This document shows, in pieces, positions 6,820-15,333 of a DNA stretch of 64,000 nt. The stretch spans positions 1-64,000 of the forward strand of contig JAKLFC010000001.1 in NCBI GenBank assembly GCA_022711405.1, written 5' to 3'. The notes beneath the pieces were generated by a model that ran no database searches, had not been told where the DNA came from, and saw only the letters and a program-made list of their open reading frames with translations. A program made the position numbers and the translations under genes. Every line of letters begins with the position of its first letter. Position 1 is the stretch's first letter. This DNA comes from Bacteroidota bacterium. Lineage in GTDB: Bacteria; Bacteroidota; Bacteroidia; Bacteroidales; JAGONC01.

Positions 6820-7998
6820 TTAGGGGGGAGCTCTGAGGGTATTCAGTTCTCCGGCGTAGATCATGGATCCTTTTTGACAAACGGGACATACCGATAGGTT
6901 CCAACCGGTGAGTATCCAAAGCATTTGCATCCAGTTTAAGCCTGCAAGTTTTGATTTTGTCAGGGAATGACCGATGACTGTTTTACAGTGAATCAATATG
7001 GTAGGTTTGTTACGACAGGCAAAAAGGCCATAATATCGGATCTTACAAAAGCCATCAGGAAGGACATGGAGCAGGAACCTGTGGATAAATTCTGCAGGTT
7101 GAAGGGAAAGTGATTTGATTCTATTGTGGTCTTTATAGTCCTTAATCCGGAAAGTAACCTGGTTATGATCGGCATTCAATAATCTTTGATTGGTAATGGC
7201 TACCCGATGGGAGTATCGACCAAGGTAGGTGATGATGTGGCCGGTATTTTTAAAGGGCTTTTTGCAATAGACAATCCATGGTTTTTCATAGAGTGAGTTG
7301 ATCAGGGATTTAAAGTTGGTACTGGAATCAAGATAGCCACCCTTACCATTGAGAAGAAGACTATTAGAAGCATGCTCGTCCTTGAGAAAGGCTAAGAACT
7401 TAGCCTTGAACAGCCGGGAGATTACCCTGACGGGAAGAAAGAACTTTTTTGAGGAGGGATTCCATTTTGCCCGATCCTCATTCCAGGCTCCGGCAGGTAT
7501 GATGCAGTGCAAATGAGGATGAAGCATCAGGTTTTGTCCCCAGGTATGAAGCACGGCAATCATTCCGGTTAATCCTCCGAGGAACCTGGGATCCTTGCCC
7601 AGGGAGAGAATGGTCTGGGAAGTAGCCTTGAAAAGGATGTTATAGAGACAACGGGGATTATTCAAGACCAAAGGGTTAAGTTGAGCAGGAATAGTGAACA
7701 CGACATGGAAGTAGGAAACGGGCAACAGGTCAGAGGCCAGTTTGTCGACCCATCTGGCAGTCTTGATGCCCTGACATTTTGGGCAGTGACGGTCACGGCA
7801 GGAGTTGTAAAAGATCCGAATATGACCGCATTCATTGCATTTATCAATGTGTCCACCCATGATGGCAGTTCTACAGTTTTGAAGGGCATAAAATACTTTC
7901 ATTTGCCTGGGAGACATTCGGTAGTGCTTTCGGAAGGGCTCGCTTAAATCACGGAAAACATCGCCCACCTGGGGTGGGGATTTCAAAGGGAGTTCCAT
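6820..7998 (-). CDS. IS91-family transposase (HUH, rolling-circle type)
   Basis: 392 residues. An N-terminal zinc-binding domain is shown by CNECGH...CRDRHCPKCQ (about 57-78). The HUH metal site is LHPHLHC (about 160-166), and the catalytic-tyrosine region is 'ITYLGRYSHRVAITNQR' (near residue 255). The enzyme would nick one strand at the origin end and move the element by rolling-circle replication. It starts 12 nt after the recombinase stop, so the two are probably co-translated. The length is usual for the family and no frameshift is visible, so the element may be active. Confidence 0.9.
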   Translation of the reverse strand: MELPLKSPPQVGDVFRDLSEPFRKHYRMSPRQMKVFYALQNCRTAIMGGHIDKCNECGHIRIFYNSCRDRHCPKCQGIKTARWVDKLASDLLPVSYFHVVFTIPAQLNPLVLNNPRCLYNILFKATSQTILSLGKDPRFLGGLTGMIAVLHTWGQNLMLHPHLHCIIPAGAWNEDRAKWNPSSKKFFLPVRVISRLFKAKFLAFLKDEHASNSLLLNGKGGYLDSSTNFKSLINSLYEKPWIVYCKKPFKNTGHIITYLGRYSHRVAITNQRLLNADHNQVTFRIKDYKDHNRIKSLSLQPAEFIHRFLLHVLPDGFCKIRYYGLFACRNKPTILIHCKTVIGHSLTKSKLAGLNWMQMLWILTGWNLSVCPVCQKGSMIYAGELNTLRAPP

Positions 7999-8010
7999 AC
8001 GTACAGAGGT

Positions 8011-8847
8011 TTAAACGGTCAGGGTATCGACCGGGCTTTTAATGTTTTGAATGGAATACTGCTGAACATGCAGATATCCGCTGGTTGTTTTCAGGGACTT
8101 ATGTCCGAGTATTTGCTGGATAACGGGAAGGGCGACCCCTTGTTCAAGCAGGTGTGTGGCAAAGCTGTGACGCAGGGAGTGAATGCCGACCTGGCGGTTC
8201 ACCTCAGCTTTAACCAGTGCATTTTTAAAGACTTTGTTGACCGTGCCTACAGAAATGGGTGTGCTTTTTAAGGCTCCTTCGAAAAGCCAGGTAACTGGGC
8301 GGTATTTTTTGTAATATGTACGGAGAATGTTAAGGGTGAGAGGACTTAGTAAGGTGAAACGGTCTTTGTTGCCTTTGGAGTGGTTAACCCGGATAAGCAT
8401 CCTGGAGGAATCGATGTCGCCTGGCACGAGATGACAGACTTCGCTAAGCCTGAGGCCGGCTGAATAGGTCGTCATTAAAATGGCTTTGTGCTTGAGGTTT
8501 TTGTGAGCAGATAGGATCTTCTCGACTTCAGCCCGGGACAGGACGACAGGTAGTTTTTTATCACACCTGGGTCTGGGGATATCCAGGTAAGACCATTCGC
8601 GTTGAAGGACCTCACAATAAAGGAATTTTATCGCACTAATCACCTGGTTGACCCATGATTTGCTTCGTTTTACTACCGTAATGTTTTCCTGAAGATAATC
8701 ACGTATCTGGTTAATGGTGATCAAATCCGGAGAACATTGAAAATGCCTGGAGATACCGGATAAAAGAGAAACGTAGGTTCTGATGGTTCGCTGGCTGTAG
8801 CCTTTCAGCAGCATCTGCTGGATGAATTTTTCACGTAATGTGGTCAT
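8011..8847 (-). CDS. Tyrosine recombinase (XerC/D-like) of the IS91-like element
   Basis: 278 residues, with an N-terminal SAM-like core-binding domain (about 5-90) and a C-terminal catalytic domain. Catalytic residues are visible: Arg in 'SAGLRLSEV', His-x-x-Arg in 'HSLRHSFATHLL', His in 'ILGHKS' and the nucleophile Tyr in 'TTSGYLHV'. There is no additional IntI-type insertion before the HSLRH box, so it is not an integron integrase. A 9-bp inverted repeat lies immediately upstream of its ATG (8848-8879). It is related to the broken recombinase at 9135-10061. Confidence 0.88.
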   Translation of the reverse strand: MTTLREKFIQQMLLKGYSQRTIRTYVSLLSGISRHFQCSPDLITINQIRDYLQENITVVKRSKSWVNQVISAIKFLYCEVLQREWSYLDIPRPRCDKKLPVVLSRAEVEKILSAHKNLKHKAILMTTYSAGLRLSEVCHLVPGDIDSSRMLIRVNHSKGNKDRFTLLSPLTLNILRTYYKKYRPVTWLFEGALKSTPISVGTVNKVFKNALVKAEVNRQVGIHSLRHSFATHLLEQGVALPVIQQILGHKSLKTTSGYLHVQQYSIQNIKSPVDTLTV

Positions 8848-8879
8848 GGCAATATGATTTAAAGATTTAACATATTGCC
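8848..8879. promoter_or_regulatory. Perfect 9-bp inverted repeat touching the recombinase start codon
   Basis: GGCAATATG (8848-8856) and CATATTGCC (8871-8879) are exact inverted copies separated by 14 bp, beginning directly next to the start codon. This could be an autoregulatory operator, a recombinase-binding site, or a hairpin in the leader that limits translation. Confidence 0.5.
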
Positions 8880-8912
8880 TTATACGAATGGAAATGAAGG
8901 AGGTAACTATTG

Positions 8913-8944
8913 CTAAACTACCGCCAGAGGCGGTTTAGTTCAAC
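8913..8944. repeat. Right end of the IS91-like element with a small hairpin
   Basis: CCGCC (8921-8925) and GGCGG (8929-8933) form a tight stem with a 3-nt loop, flanked by TAAACT and TTTAGT. The outer 17 nt (8928-8944) are the inverted partner of 6587-6603. On the minus strand the end begins GTTGAAC, a perfect GTTRRRY core. Confidence 0.55.
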
Positions 8945-9134
8945 GTTTGTGTAAATTCATTGAATTTATTTCCAATATGTCGATTGGACTATTGAATTTT
9001 TACAGCCAATTTGGGATGTATTGTTCATTGATGTTATCTGCCTGCGGGCGACTCAACTAGCCCGCCTCCTGTTACTGAATTGAGCCGCTCGTTTTACACC
9101 CACATCTTGCTATCAATCACTCAAATATAGTGAA
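8945..9134. other. Non-coding stretch between the IS91-like element and the recombinase pseudogene
   Basis: No gene is seen. It contains one strong hairpin, GCGGGC (9044-9049) with GCCCGC (9060-9065) and a 10-nt loop. There is also a weak inverted repeat GTGTAAA near 8950 and 9092. An attC partner for the GTTGAAC core at 8944 could not be drawn convincingly. Confidence 0.4.
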
Positions 9135-10061
9135 TTATATGTCCAATCCATCAATGGGACTTTTTATTTTTCCTAATCCGCGCTGCGTGATGTGCGTGTA
9201 TATCTCGGTGGTCTTTGGATTCTGATGCCCGAGCAACTCCTGAATGTACCGCAAATCAACCCCGTGCTCAAGCAAATGCGTTGCAAAACAATGCCGTAGG
9301 GTGTGAACCGTCACCCGCTTTTTGATCCCGGCCCGGCGAACCGCCTGCTTTAAAATGTTCTGGATGCTCGTCGCACTATACTGCCCGCCGTACTGCCCCT
9401 CAAATAACCACTCCCGGGGCTTGTATTCCCTGAAATATTGCCTCAGCAATTCAAGCACCTTCTCCGATAAAATACTGTAACGGTCCTTGTTTCCCTTACC
9501 GCTCCGGATGATCACGTACATCCGCTTCGAATCTATATCCCCGGATTGCAAATTGATCAACTCGCTTCGCCGTAAACCCGCTGAATATATCAGCGACAAA
9601 ATTGCCTTGTGTTTCAAATTATCAGTACTGTTAAGAATCAACTGGACCTCTTGCTCACTCAGTACAGAAGGCAAATTCCTTCCCTTTTTGGGCCTCTGGA
9701 TATAATACGTCCTCACAGGCCTTCCCAACACCTGTTCGTAATAAAATTTGATGGCATTGATCGCCTGGTTCTGATACGACAGGGATACATCTTTTTCCTG
9801 AATTAGAAATAATAAGTATTCCCTGATCTCCTCCTCTGTGATATGCGTGGGATCCTTTCCGGAATAAAATTCAAGAATCCTGCCAGCATGGCTTTATAAG
9901 TCCTGATCGTGTTGTGGCTGTAATTCTTCAGCGTCAGGGTTTTTGTAAATTCTTCCGGAATGATCCCGGTATAACGTTTCTGTATTCTGTCATCCGGGCA
10001 TGTTACCAGCCCTTCAACAAAGATCAGCACCCCGTCAAATCGCTGGTTTAACTTCTCTACG
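9135..10061 (-). pseudogene. Tyrosine recombinase, frameshifted and truncated at the N-terminus
   Basis: The catalytic domain is intact in 9135-9731, with Arg in 'SAGLRRSEL', 'HTLRHCFATHLL', 'LLGHQN' and Tyr in 'TTEIYTHI'. The upstream part continues in another frame (to about 10061) and contains 'LKNYSHNTIRTYKAMLAGFL', the usual core-binding start. The frames join if one base is missing at about 9872: reading GAATTTTATTCC from there gives 'EFYSGKDPTHITEEEIREYL', which leads without stop into the catalytic part. Upstream of 10061 the coding sense dissolves into a G-rich repeat. Related to, but not a copy of, the recombinase at 8011-8847. No IntI-specific segment is present. Confidence 0.8.
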
Positions 10062-10109
10062 GGCCCCTCCCCAACCCCTCCCCATTTGGGGAGGGGCGGG
10101 GGGTGGGGT
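10062..10109. repeat. G/C-run inverted repeat at the border of the accessory region
   Basis: Runs of C (CCCCTCCCCAACCCCTCCCC) face runs of G (GGGGAGGGGCGGGGGGTGGGG) around a central ATTT, giving a long hairpin. The G-rich strand could also form a quadruplex. It marks the point where the recombinase pseudogene ends and the GC-richer core genome begins. Confidence 0.55.
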
Positions 10110-10138
10110 ATTCTCAGGTTGCAAGCCGAATTTATGTT

Positions 10139-12592
10139 TTATAGCGACATGCCGCTGATCCCCCGCCGCCGCGCCATCACCATCGTCGAGACCGTTACAA
10201 ACGCCACCACGCTTACCGAGCTCAGCGGCATAAGGATGGCAGCTATCAGCGGAGTGAGATATCCTCCCACGGCAAAGAACAGCCCACCGAGGTTGTAGAG
10301 TATGGACAGAATGAAGCTGGCTGTCACGATGCGCATGCTGGTCCGGGAGAACCGGATCAGGGTACTCAGCAGGCTGAACCGGCGCGCCTCCAGGATGGCA
10401 TCGCAGGCAGGGGAGAAGTGAAAGATGTCGTCGGCAACGGTGATCCCTACATCGCTCTCCACCAACGCCCCAGCATCGTTCAGCCCGTCGCCGATCATCA
10501 GCACTTTCCGTCCCTCTTTCTTTAACCGGTTGATGTAGTTGAGCTTGTCTACAGGTGACTGGCGGAAGTGAAGCTGCTCCCTCTCACCGAACAGGGGCAG
10601 CAGATGCCCCATCTCCGCTTCGTTGTCGCCCGATAGCAGATGCAGATCGTAGTGTTTCTTTAATTGAGCAATAATTGGCTCCAACCCCTGACGATACTTG
10701 TTCTTTATCTGAAAATAGCCCTTGGGATGGCCATCCACCGATACATACACCCGGCTGGAGATCTCCGTATGGGATGACCGCTGACCGGTTATAAACTGTT
10801 CGGAACCAATGCGGTACGTCTTCCCATCAACTTTTCCTGCAATGCCATCGGAGGGACTCTCCGAAAAGAACTCCGTCTCCGGGTGTTTATACGCTACTTT
10901 TTGCTTTCTGATCTTTGCTTTTTGCTCTTCTTCAATGCACCACTGGTAAACCGCTACGCTCAGTGGATGAGTGGATTGTCTGGTAAGTTCCCGGATAGCC
11001 GGCAACTCCTCACCGGTGACCGATAATCCCGACACATCCACCTCAAACTGGTCGCTTTGCGTGATCGTACCTGTCTTGTCAAAAACTATGGTATCAATCC
11101 CCGACAACTGCTCGATCACATCATACTTTCGAAGGTATAAACCGCTCCTCCCAAACACACGCATAGCGCCTCCGAAAGCAAAGGGTATGGTCAGGGCCAG
11201 CGCGCAGGGGCAGGCTACGATCAGCACCGACGTGAAAGCATTCATCGCCATGACAGGGTTGATGAACAGCCACGTGATCCCGGCTGCCATTGCGATCGCA
11301 ATGACGACCACGGTAAAATACCGGCTGATGCGGTTGGTCAGGTTGGTAAGGCGTAAAGAGCGGTCCTGAGGATGGACCTCCTGGTTCCAGAGCTCCGTAA
11401 GATAACTCTGTGAGACCTCTTTCTCGACCATAAGCTCGATGACGCCTCCTTTCTGCCTGCCACCGGCATAGATCAGTTCCCTGAGGTTCTTCCGGACGGG
11501 GGTTGACTCTCCGCTGACAAAGCTGTAGTCAATATGCGCATTCCCTTTCAGAAGAATGGCATCCGCGGGGATCAGTTCCTGGTTGCGCACCAGGATCCGC
11601 TGACCAATCCGGAGTGCTTTCAGCGAAACGGTCCGCTCCCGTCCATCCTCATCGATCACCGTCACCGCTACCGGAAAATAGGACCGGTAGTCCCGCTCGA
11701 AGGACAGCGCCTGGTAGGTCTTGCCCTGATACCATTTCCCGATCAGCAGAAAGAAGACCAGCCCCGACATGGAATCAAAATATCCCACTCCGGTCTGCGT
11801 GACGACTTCCCAGACACTTCTTCCGAACAGAACGAAAATTCCAAGAGCGATCGGTACATCGATGTTGATGAGCTTTTTCCGCAGTCCTTTCCAAGCCGAT
11901 TTGAAATAATCATTACCCGCGTAGAAAAACACGGGCAGGGAAAGGATCAGGTTGAACCAGGCAAACGAAAAACGGAAATTTTTTTCCAAGGTTCCCATCA
12001 CATCAAGGTACTCGGGAAAACTGAGCAGCATAATATTCATGAAACAGAATCCTGCCACACCAAGTTTGTAGATGAGCTGACGGTTTGTATGGGTGGCGGT
12101 CTTATCCTTCAGGCTTTCCAGTGTGATCAGGGGTACATAATTGATCGATGCCAGCAATTCCACAAGCTGCCGCAGGGTGATGTCCTCTTCCCTGAAGGTG
12201 ATACTCACCTCCTTCCTGACGAAATTAACCATGGAATGGGCGATGCCCCTGTTCAGCCGGTGCAGGTTCTCAAGCAGCCAGATGCATGAACTGCAATGGA
12301 TCCCGGGGATGAAGAACTTTACTTTACTGATCCCACCATCCGAAAAATCCAGCAGCTGTTTCCGGATCTCCTCCAGGTCGAGATAAGCATATTTGTTCCC
12401 AATCTGGGCTGCGACCTCCCTGATGCCGGGGAACTGGTTGATCGAGTAATATTCACAGGCTTCTCCCTGGTTCAGGATCTCATAGACCGTGCGGCAGCCG
12501 TTGCAACAGAAAGGCTTTTCGTCGAACATCACAGGATTCTTCCCGCAGTCGTCACCGCAATGGTAGCATTTTATCTGGGCTGTCTTTGTCAC
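10139..12592 (-). CDS. Copper-transporting P1B-type ATPase, CcoI/FixI-like
   Basis: 817 residues. The cysteine-rich N-terminus (CYHCGDDCG 9-17, CCNGC 29-33) is typical of the CcoI/FixI group. A heavy-metal domain follows with GIHCSSC (97-103), then the membrane CPC motif (461-463), the actuator GES (361-363), the phosphorylation site DKTGT (505-509), the HP dipeptide (542-543) and GDGLNDA (701-707). It would move copper from the cytoplasm toward the periplasm for cuproenzyme assembly; CcoI members serve cbb3 oxidase. It diverges from the nos operon, so delivery to NosZ copper centres is a reasonable alternative. No cco genes are in the window. Confidence 0.92.
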   Translation of the reverse strand: MTKTAQIKCYHCGDDCGKNPVMFDEKPFCCNGCRTVYEILNQGEACEYYSINQFPGIREVAAQIGNKYAYLDLEEIRKQLLDFSDGGISKVKFFIPGIHCSSCIWLLENLHRLNRGIAHSMVNFVRKEVSITFREEDITLRQLVELLASINYVPLITLESLKDKTATHTNRQLIYKLGVAGFCFMNIMLLSFPEYLDVMGTLEKNFRFSFAWFNLILSLPVFFYAGNDYFKSAWKGLRKKLINIDVPIALGIFVLFGRSVWEVVTQTGVGYFDSMSGLVFFLLIGKWYQGKTYQALSFERDYRSYFPVAVTVIDEDGRERTVSLKALRIGQRILVRNQELIPADAILLKGNAHIDYSFVSGESTPVRKNLRELIYAGGRQKGGVIELMVEKEVSQSYLTELWNQEVHPQDRSLRLTNLTNRISRYFTVVVIAIAMAAGITWLFINPVMAMNAFTSVLIVACPCALALTIPFAFGGAMRVFGRSGLYLRKYDVIEQLSGIDTIVFDKTGTITQSDQFEVDVSGLSVTGEELPAIRELTRQSTHPLSVAVYQWCIEEEQKAKIRKQKVAYKHPETEFFSESPSDGIAGKVDGKTYRIGSEQFITGQRSSHTEISSRVYVSVDGHPKGYFQIKNKYRQGLEPIIAQLKKHYDLHLLSGDNEAEMGHLLPLFGEREQLHFRQSPVDKLNYINRLKKEGRKVLMIGDGLNDAGALVESDVGITVADDIFHFSPACDAILEARRFSLLSTLIRFSRTSMRIVTASFILSILYNLGGLFFAVGGYLTPLIAAILMPLSSVSVVAFVTVSTMVMARRRGISGMSL

Positions 12593-12732
12593 GGTACCTT
12601 AACATTGCAAATATCGTCTATTTTTTAATCCTTCGGGGCAGTTAACCTGCTGTGGCTGGATACCATGACATGACATTTTTTCTTTTTTTAAAAATTTTTT
12701 CATGAATGAATCTAACTTGATAAAATTTATTG

Positions 12733-12740
12733 TAGCTTTG
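12733..12740 (+). promoter_or_regulatory. Candidate -7 element for the nos operon
   Basis: TAGCTTTG matches TAnnTTTG and lies 60 nt before the first nos-operon gene. The nearest TTG (12717-12719) is 13 nt upstream, closer than the usual 19-21, so only the -7 box is supported. This gap holds no gene. Confidence 0.4.
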
Positions 12741-12799
12741 TGGTATTAAATTACCTAAATACTTAAATGTATTTCCAATAACTCTTATTTATCAATACC

Positions 12800-13267
12800 A
12801 TGAAATCAAAAAATCTTTACGCACTCTTTCTGATGCTGGTTGCCAGCCTGTTACTGGCCAGCTGTGGCAGCCAACCGGACACCCCAAAAAAGGAAACGGA
12901 AAAGCCTGCCCAGACGGTCAATACCAATGACCCCATGAACAATAAGGGAGTCGGTCCTGTAACGAACGTGGTTCTGGGTGACATTGACCCGGCCATGGTT
13001 GCTGAAGGGGAACAGCTTTTCAAGCAGATGTGTTCGGCCTGTCACAAACCGGATCAAAAACTGATCGGACCGGCGCCCAAAGGCATCCTCAAACGCCGAT
13101 CCCCGGAATGGATCATGAACATGATCCTGGCCCCGGATAAAATGGTGCTTCAGGATCCCATTGCCAAACAGCTTCTGGTGGAAAGTAACCTGGCACCCAT
13201 GGCAAACCAGAACCTGACCGAGGAGCAGGCCAGAAAGATCCTGGAATACTTCAGGACGCTGGAATAA
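12800..13267 (+). CDS. Monohaem cytochrome c lipoprotein of the nos operon
   Basis: 155 residues. A signal ends in the lipobox LLASC (Cys22). A low-complexity linker follows, then a class I cytochrome c domain with the haem motif CSACH (78-82) and a likely axial methionine in 'LAPMANQNLT'. It should sit on the periplasmic face, anchored by lipid, and pass electrons to NosZ, whose gene begins 44 nt downstream. Small cytochromes of this kind accompany clade II nosZ genes in several phyla. ACIII encoded at 22.3-30.3 kb is the likely electron source (inference). Confidence 0.88.
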   Translation: MKSKNLYALFLMLVASLLLASCGSQPDTPKKETEKPAQTVNTNDPMNNKGVGPVTNVVLGDIDPAMVAEGEQLFKQMCSACHKPDQKLIGPAPKGILKRRSPEWIMNMILAPDKMVLQDPIAKQLLVESNLAPMANQNLTEEQARKILEYFRTLE

Positions 13268-13311
13268 TCAGTGAAAAATTTTAATTAACATTTCATTTAA
13301 CACGTATCTCT

Positions 13312-15279
13312 ATGAAAGCTAACAAGTTAATTACCATTGGATTATGTAGTATTACATGTATCTTACTCATCTCCTGCAAGGGCCCGGTGTCGCAACAGGG
13401 GGGAATGGAAGCCGGCGATGCCGCTTCACGGGTTTATGTGGCGCCCGGCCAGATGGATGAATATTATGCTTTCCTTTCCGGGGGATTCAGCGGCCAGCTC
13501 AGTGTATATGGCCTGCCATCCGGACGTCTTTTAAAGGTCATACCGGTCTTCTCGGTAGACGGTGAAAAGGGTTATGGCTTCAATGAAGAAACCAGATCCA
13601 TGCTGCAGACCTCTTATGGATTCGTCCCCTGGGATGATGCCCACCACCCGGAATTATCCCAGACCAATGGGGTGCCCGATGGCCGGTGGATCTTCATCAA
13701 CGGGAACAATACCTGCCGTGTGGCCCGGATCGATCTTACCACCTTTGAAACTGTTGAGATCCTTGAACTTCCAAACAGCGGCGGGAATCATTCTTCTCCT
13801 TTTACAACGGAGAACACGGAATATGTGGTGGCAGGTACGCGCTTCAGCGTGCCGTTCCCGCAGCAGGATGTACCCATTGAAAGTTACAGGGAACGGTTCA
13901 AGGGAGCCTTGTCCTTCATTTCAGTGGATCCTGTCACCGGTCAGATGAAGGTGGCCTTCCAGGTCTTGTTACCCGCCTTCAACTATGACCTGGCTCATTC
14001 GGGAAAGGGAAAATCACATGGATGGACCTTTTTCACCAGTTATAATACAGAACAATCCAATACCCTGCTGGAAGCAGGTGCTTCCCAGAATGACAAGGAT
14101 TTCATTGCCGCCGTGAACTGGAAGAAAGCAGAGGAATATCTGAAAGCTGGCAAAGCCCACGCGATCAAGGCAAACTACCTTCATAATGTGTACGATGAAG
14201 GCAGTCACATGGCGTCCACTGAGGAAATGAACACCGTGAATGTGCTGATTCCCGAGGAATGCCCCGATATGGTCTATTTCCTTCCCACTCCCAAGTCTCC
14301 CCATGGGGTTGATGTGGATCCGACCGGTGAATACATTGTAGGGGCAGGCAAGCTCTCGGCAGATATGTCGGTCCATTCATTCACGAAAATGCTGGATGCC
14401 ATCGGGCGCAAATCCTTTGAGGGGACCATCGAGGGAATTCCCGTGGTGAAGTATGAGGATATTCTGGCGGGAGTGGTGCAAAGCAGCGGACTGGGTCCAT
14501 TGCATACCGAGTTTGACGCGGCCGGAAATGCCTATACGACATTTTTCATTTCCTCAGAGGTCGTGAAATGGAAAGTAGGCTCCTGGGAAGTGGTTGACAG
14601 GGCACCCTGCTATTACTCCGTGGGCCACCTGATGATACCCGGCGGAGATTCCAGGCAGCCATTCGGCAAGTACCTCCTGGCGATGAACAAGATCACCAAG
14701 GACAGATACCTGCCCACAGGGCCTGAACTGAACCAGTCTGCGCAGCTCTATGACATTTCAGGGGAAAAGATGCAGCTTTTGCTCGACTTTCCCACGGTCG
14801 GAGAGCCCCATTATGCGCAGGCCCTCCCTACCAGTCTGATCATCGACCGATCCAAAAAGATCTACAAACTGGAAGAGAACAGCCACCCGTATGCAACCAA
14901 AAGCGAGGCTGAGGGGAAGGTGACCCGGGAGGGAAATGTGGTTCATGTTTACATGACGGCCATCAGGAGTCATTTCTCGCCTGATAACATTGAAGGTATT
15001 CAGACCGGTGATAAGGTTTATTTCCATGTGACCAACCTTGAGCAGGATTGGGACGTTCCCCACGGATTTGCGGTCCAGGGAGCCCTGAACGCCGAACTGC
15101 TGATCATGCCCGGGCAGACGGAAACACTCTTATGGGAGCCAAAACGGGAAGGTGTCTTTCCGTTTTACTGCACTGATTTCTGTTCGGCCCTCCATCAGGA
15201 GATGCAGGGATATGTCAGGGTGTCGGGAAGGAATGCAAATGTGCCTTTAAAATGGTGGGTGGGATCACAAAATCCATGA
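13312..15279 (+). CDS. nosZ: Nitrous oxide reductase, clade II
   Basis: 655 residues; reduces N2O to N2 in the periplasm. The N-terminus is a Sec-type leader with a lipobox-like LLISC (Cys22) rather than a twin-arginine signal, the mark of clade II (atypical) NosZ. The beta-propeller carries the CuZ histidines in 'DDAHHPE', 'GGNHSSPF', 'DLAHSGKGKSHGW', 'SPHGVDVDPTGEY', 'GPLHTEFD' and 'HYAQAL'. The C-terminal cupredoxin domain has the CuA ligands in 'FYCTDFCSALHQEMQGY' (Cys-x3-Cys-x3-His and Met). It lies between its cytochrome c and the accessory genes. Length and motifs are complete. Confidence 0.96.
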   Translation: MKANKLITIGLCSITCILLISCKGPVSQQGGMEAGDAASRVYVAPGQMDEYYAFLSGGFSGQLSVYGLPSGRLLKVIPVFSVDGEKGYGFNEETRSMLQTSYGFVPWDDAHHPELSQTNGVPDGRWIFINGNNTCRVARIDLTTFETVEILELPNSGGNHSSPFTTENTEYVVAGTRFSVPFPQQDVPIESYRERFKGALSFISVDPVTGQMKVAFQVLLPAFNYDLAHSGKGKSHGWTFFTSYNTEQSNTLLEAGASQNDKDFIAAVNWKKAEEYLKAGKAHAIKANYLHNVYDEGSHMASTEEMNTVNVLIPEECPDMVYFLPTPKSPHGVDVDPTGEYIVGAGKLSADMSVHSFTKMLDAIGRKSFEGTIEGIPVVKYEDILAGVVQSSGLGPLHTEFDAAGNAYTTFFISSEVVKWKVGSWEVVDRAPCYYSVGHLMIPGGDSRQPFGKYLLAMNKITKDRYLPTGPELNQSAQLYDISGEKMQLLLDFPTVGEPHYAQALPTSLIIDRSKKIYKLEENSHPYATKSEAEGKVTREGNVVHVYMTAIRSHFSPDNIEGIQTGDKVYFHVTNLEQDWDVPHGFAVQGALNAELLIMPGQTETLLWEPKREGVFPFYCTDFCSALHQEMQGYVRVSGRNANVPLKWWVGSQNP

Positions 15280-15287
15280 CCAAACTG

Positions 15288-15329
15288 ATAAATTGTCAAA
15301 TTGTCAAATTGTTAACTGTCAATTATTTA
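15288..15329. repeat. Intergenic 9-nt tandem array 1
   Basis: Copies of AAATTGTCA/AAATTGTTA in tandem directly before the start of the NosB-like gene. One of seven related arrays in the window (others near 32.4, 38.2, 39.7, 41.8, 54.9 and 58.0 kb). Confidence 0.7.
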
Positions 15330-15333
15330 TATC

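Larger units (their letters stand above)
6587..8944 (-). mobile_element. IS91-like element with HUH transposase and tyrosine recombinase
   Basis: About 2.36 kb bounded by imperfect inverted repeats: GTTGGACTAAGCCGCCT at 6587-6603 and AGGCGGTTTAGTTCAAC at 8928-8944 (15 of 17 matching when inverted). It holds two genes on one strand, 12 nt apart: a tyrosine recombinase, then an IS91-type transposase. That pairing is known for a subset of IS91-family elements. The 190 nt between the transposase stop and the left end are non-coding and would contain the replication-origin end. Conventional IS91 elements lack matched terminal repeats; here the ends also serve as cassette-like ends (see attC site 6). 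No target duplication was found, as expected for rolling-circle movement. Confidence 0.75.

Noticed and set aside
8938..9110. A seventh attC site right of the IS91-like element
   Set aside because: The R' core GTTGAAC is perfect, but I could only find weak pairing (GTGTAAA) and no RYYYAAC partner.
8848..9134. tRNA gene as a target for the mobile element
   Set aside because: No cloverleaf or TTCGA-type arm was found in this gap or elsewhere near the element ends.
8011..10061. Integron integrase (IntI) next to the cassette array
   Set aside because: Both tyrosine recombinases lack the IntI-specific insertion before the HxLRH box and resemble the recombinases linked with IS91-type elements.
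11534..12289. A 251-codon plus-strand frame
   Set aside because: Antisense to the copper ATPase, which has all its family motifs.
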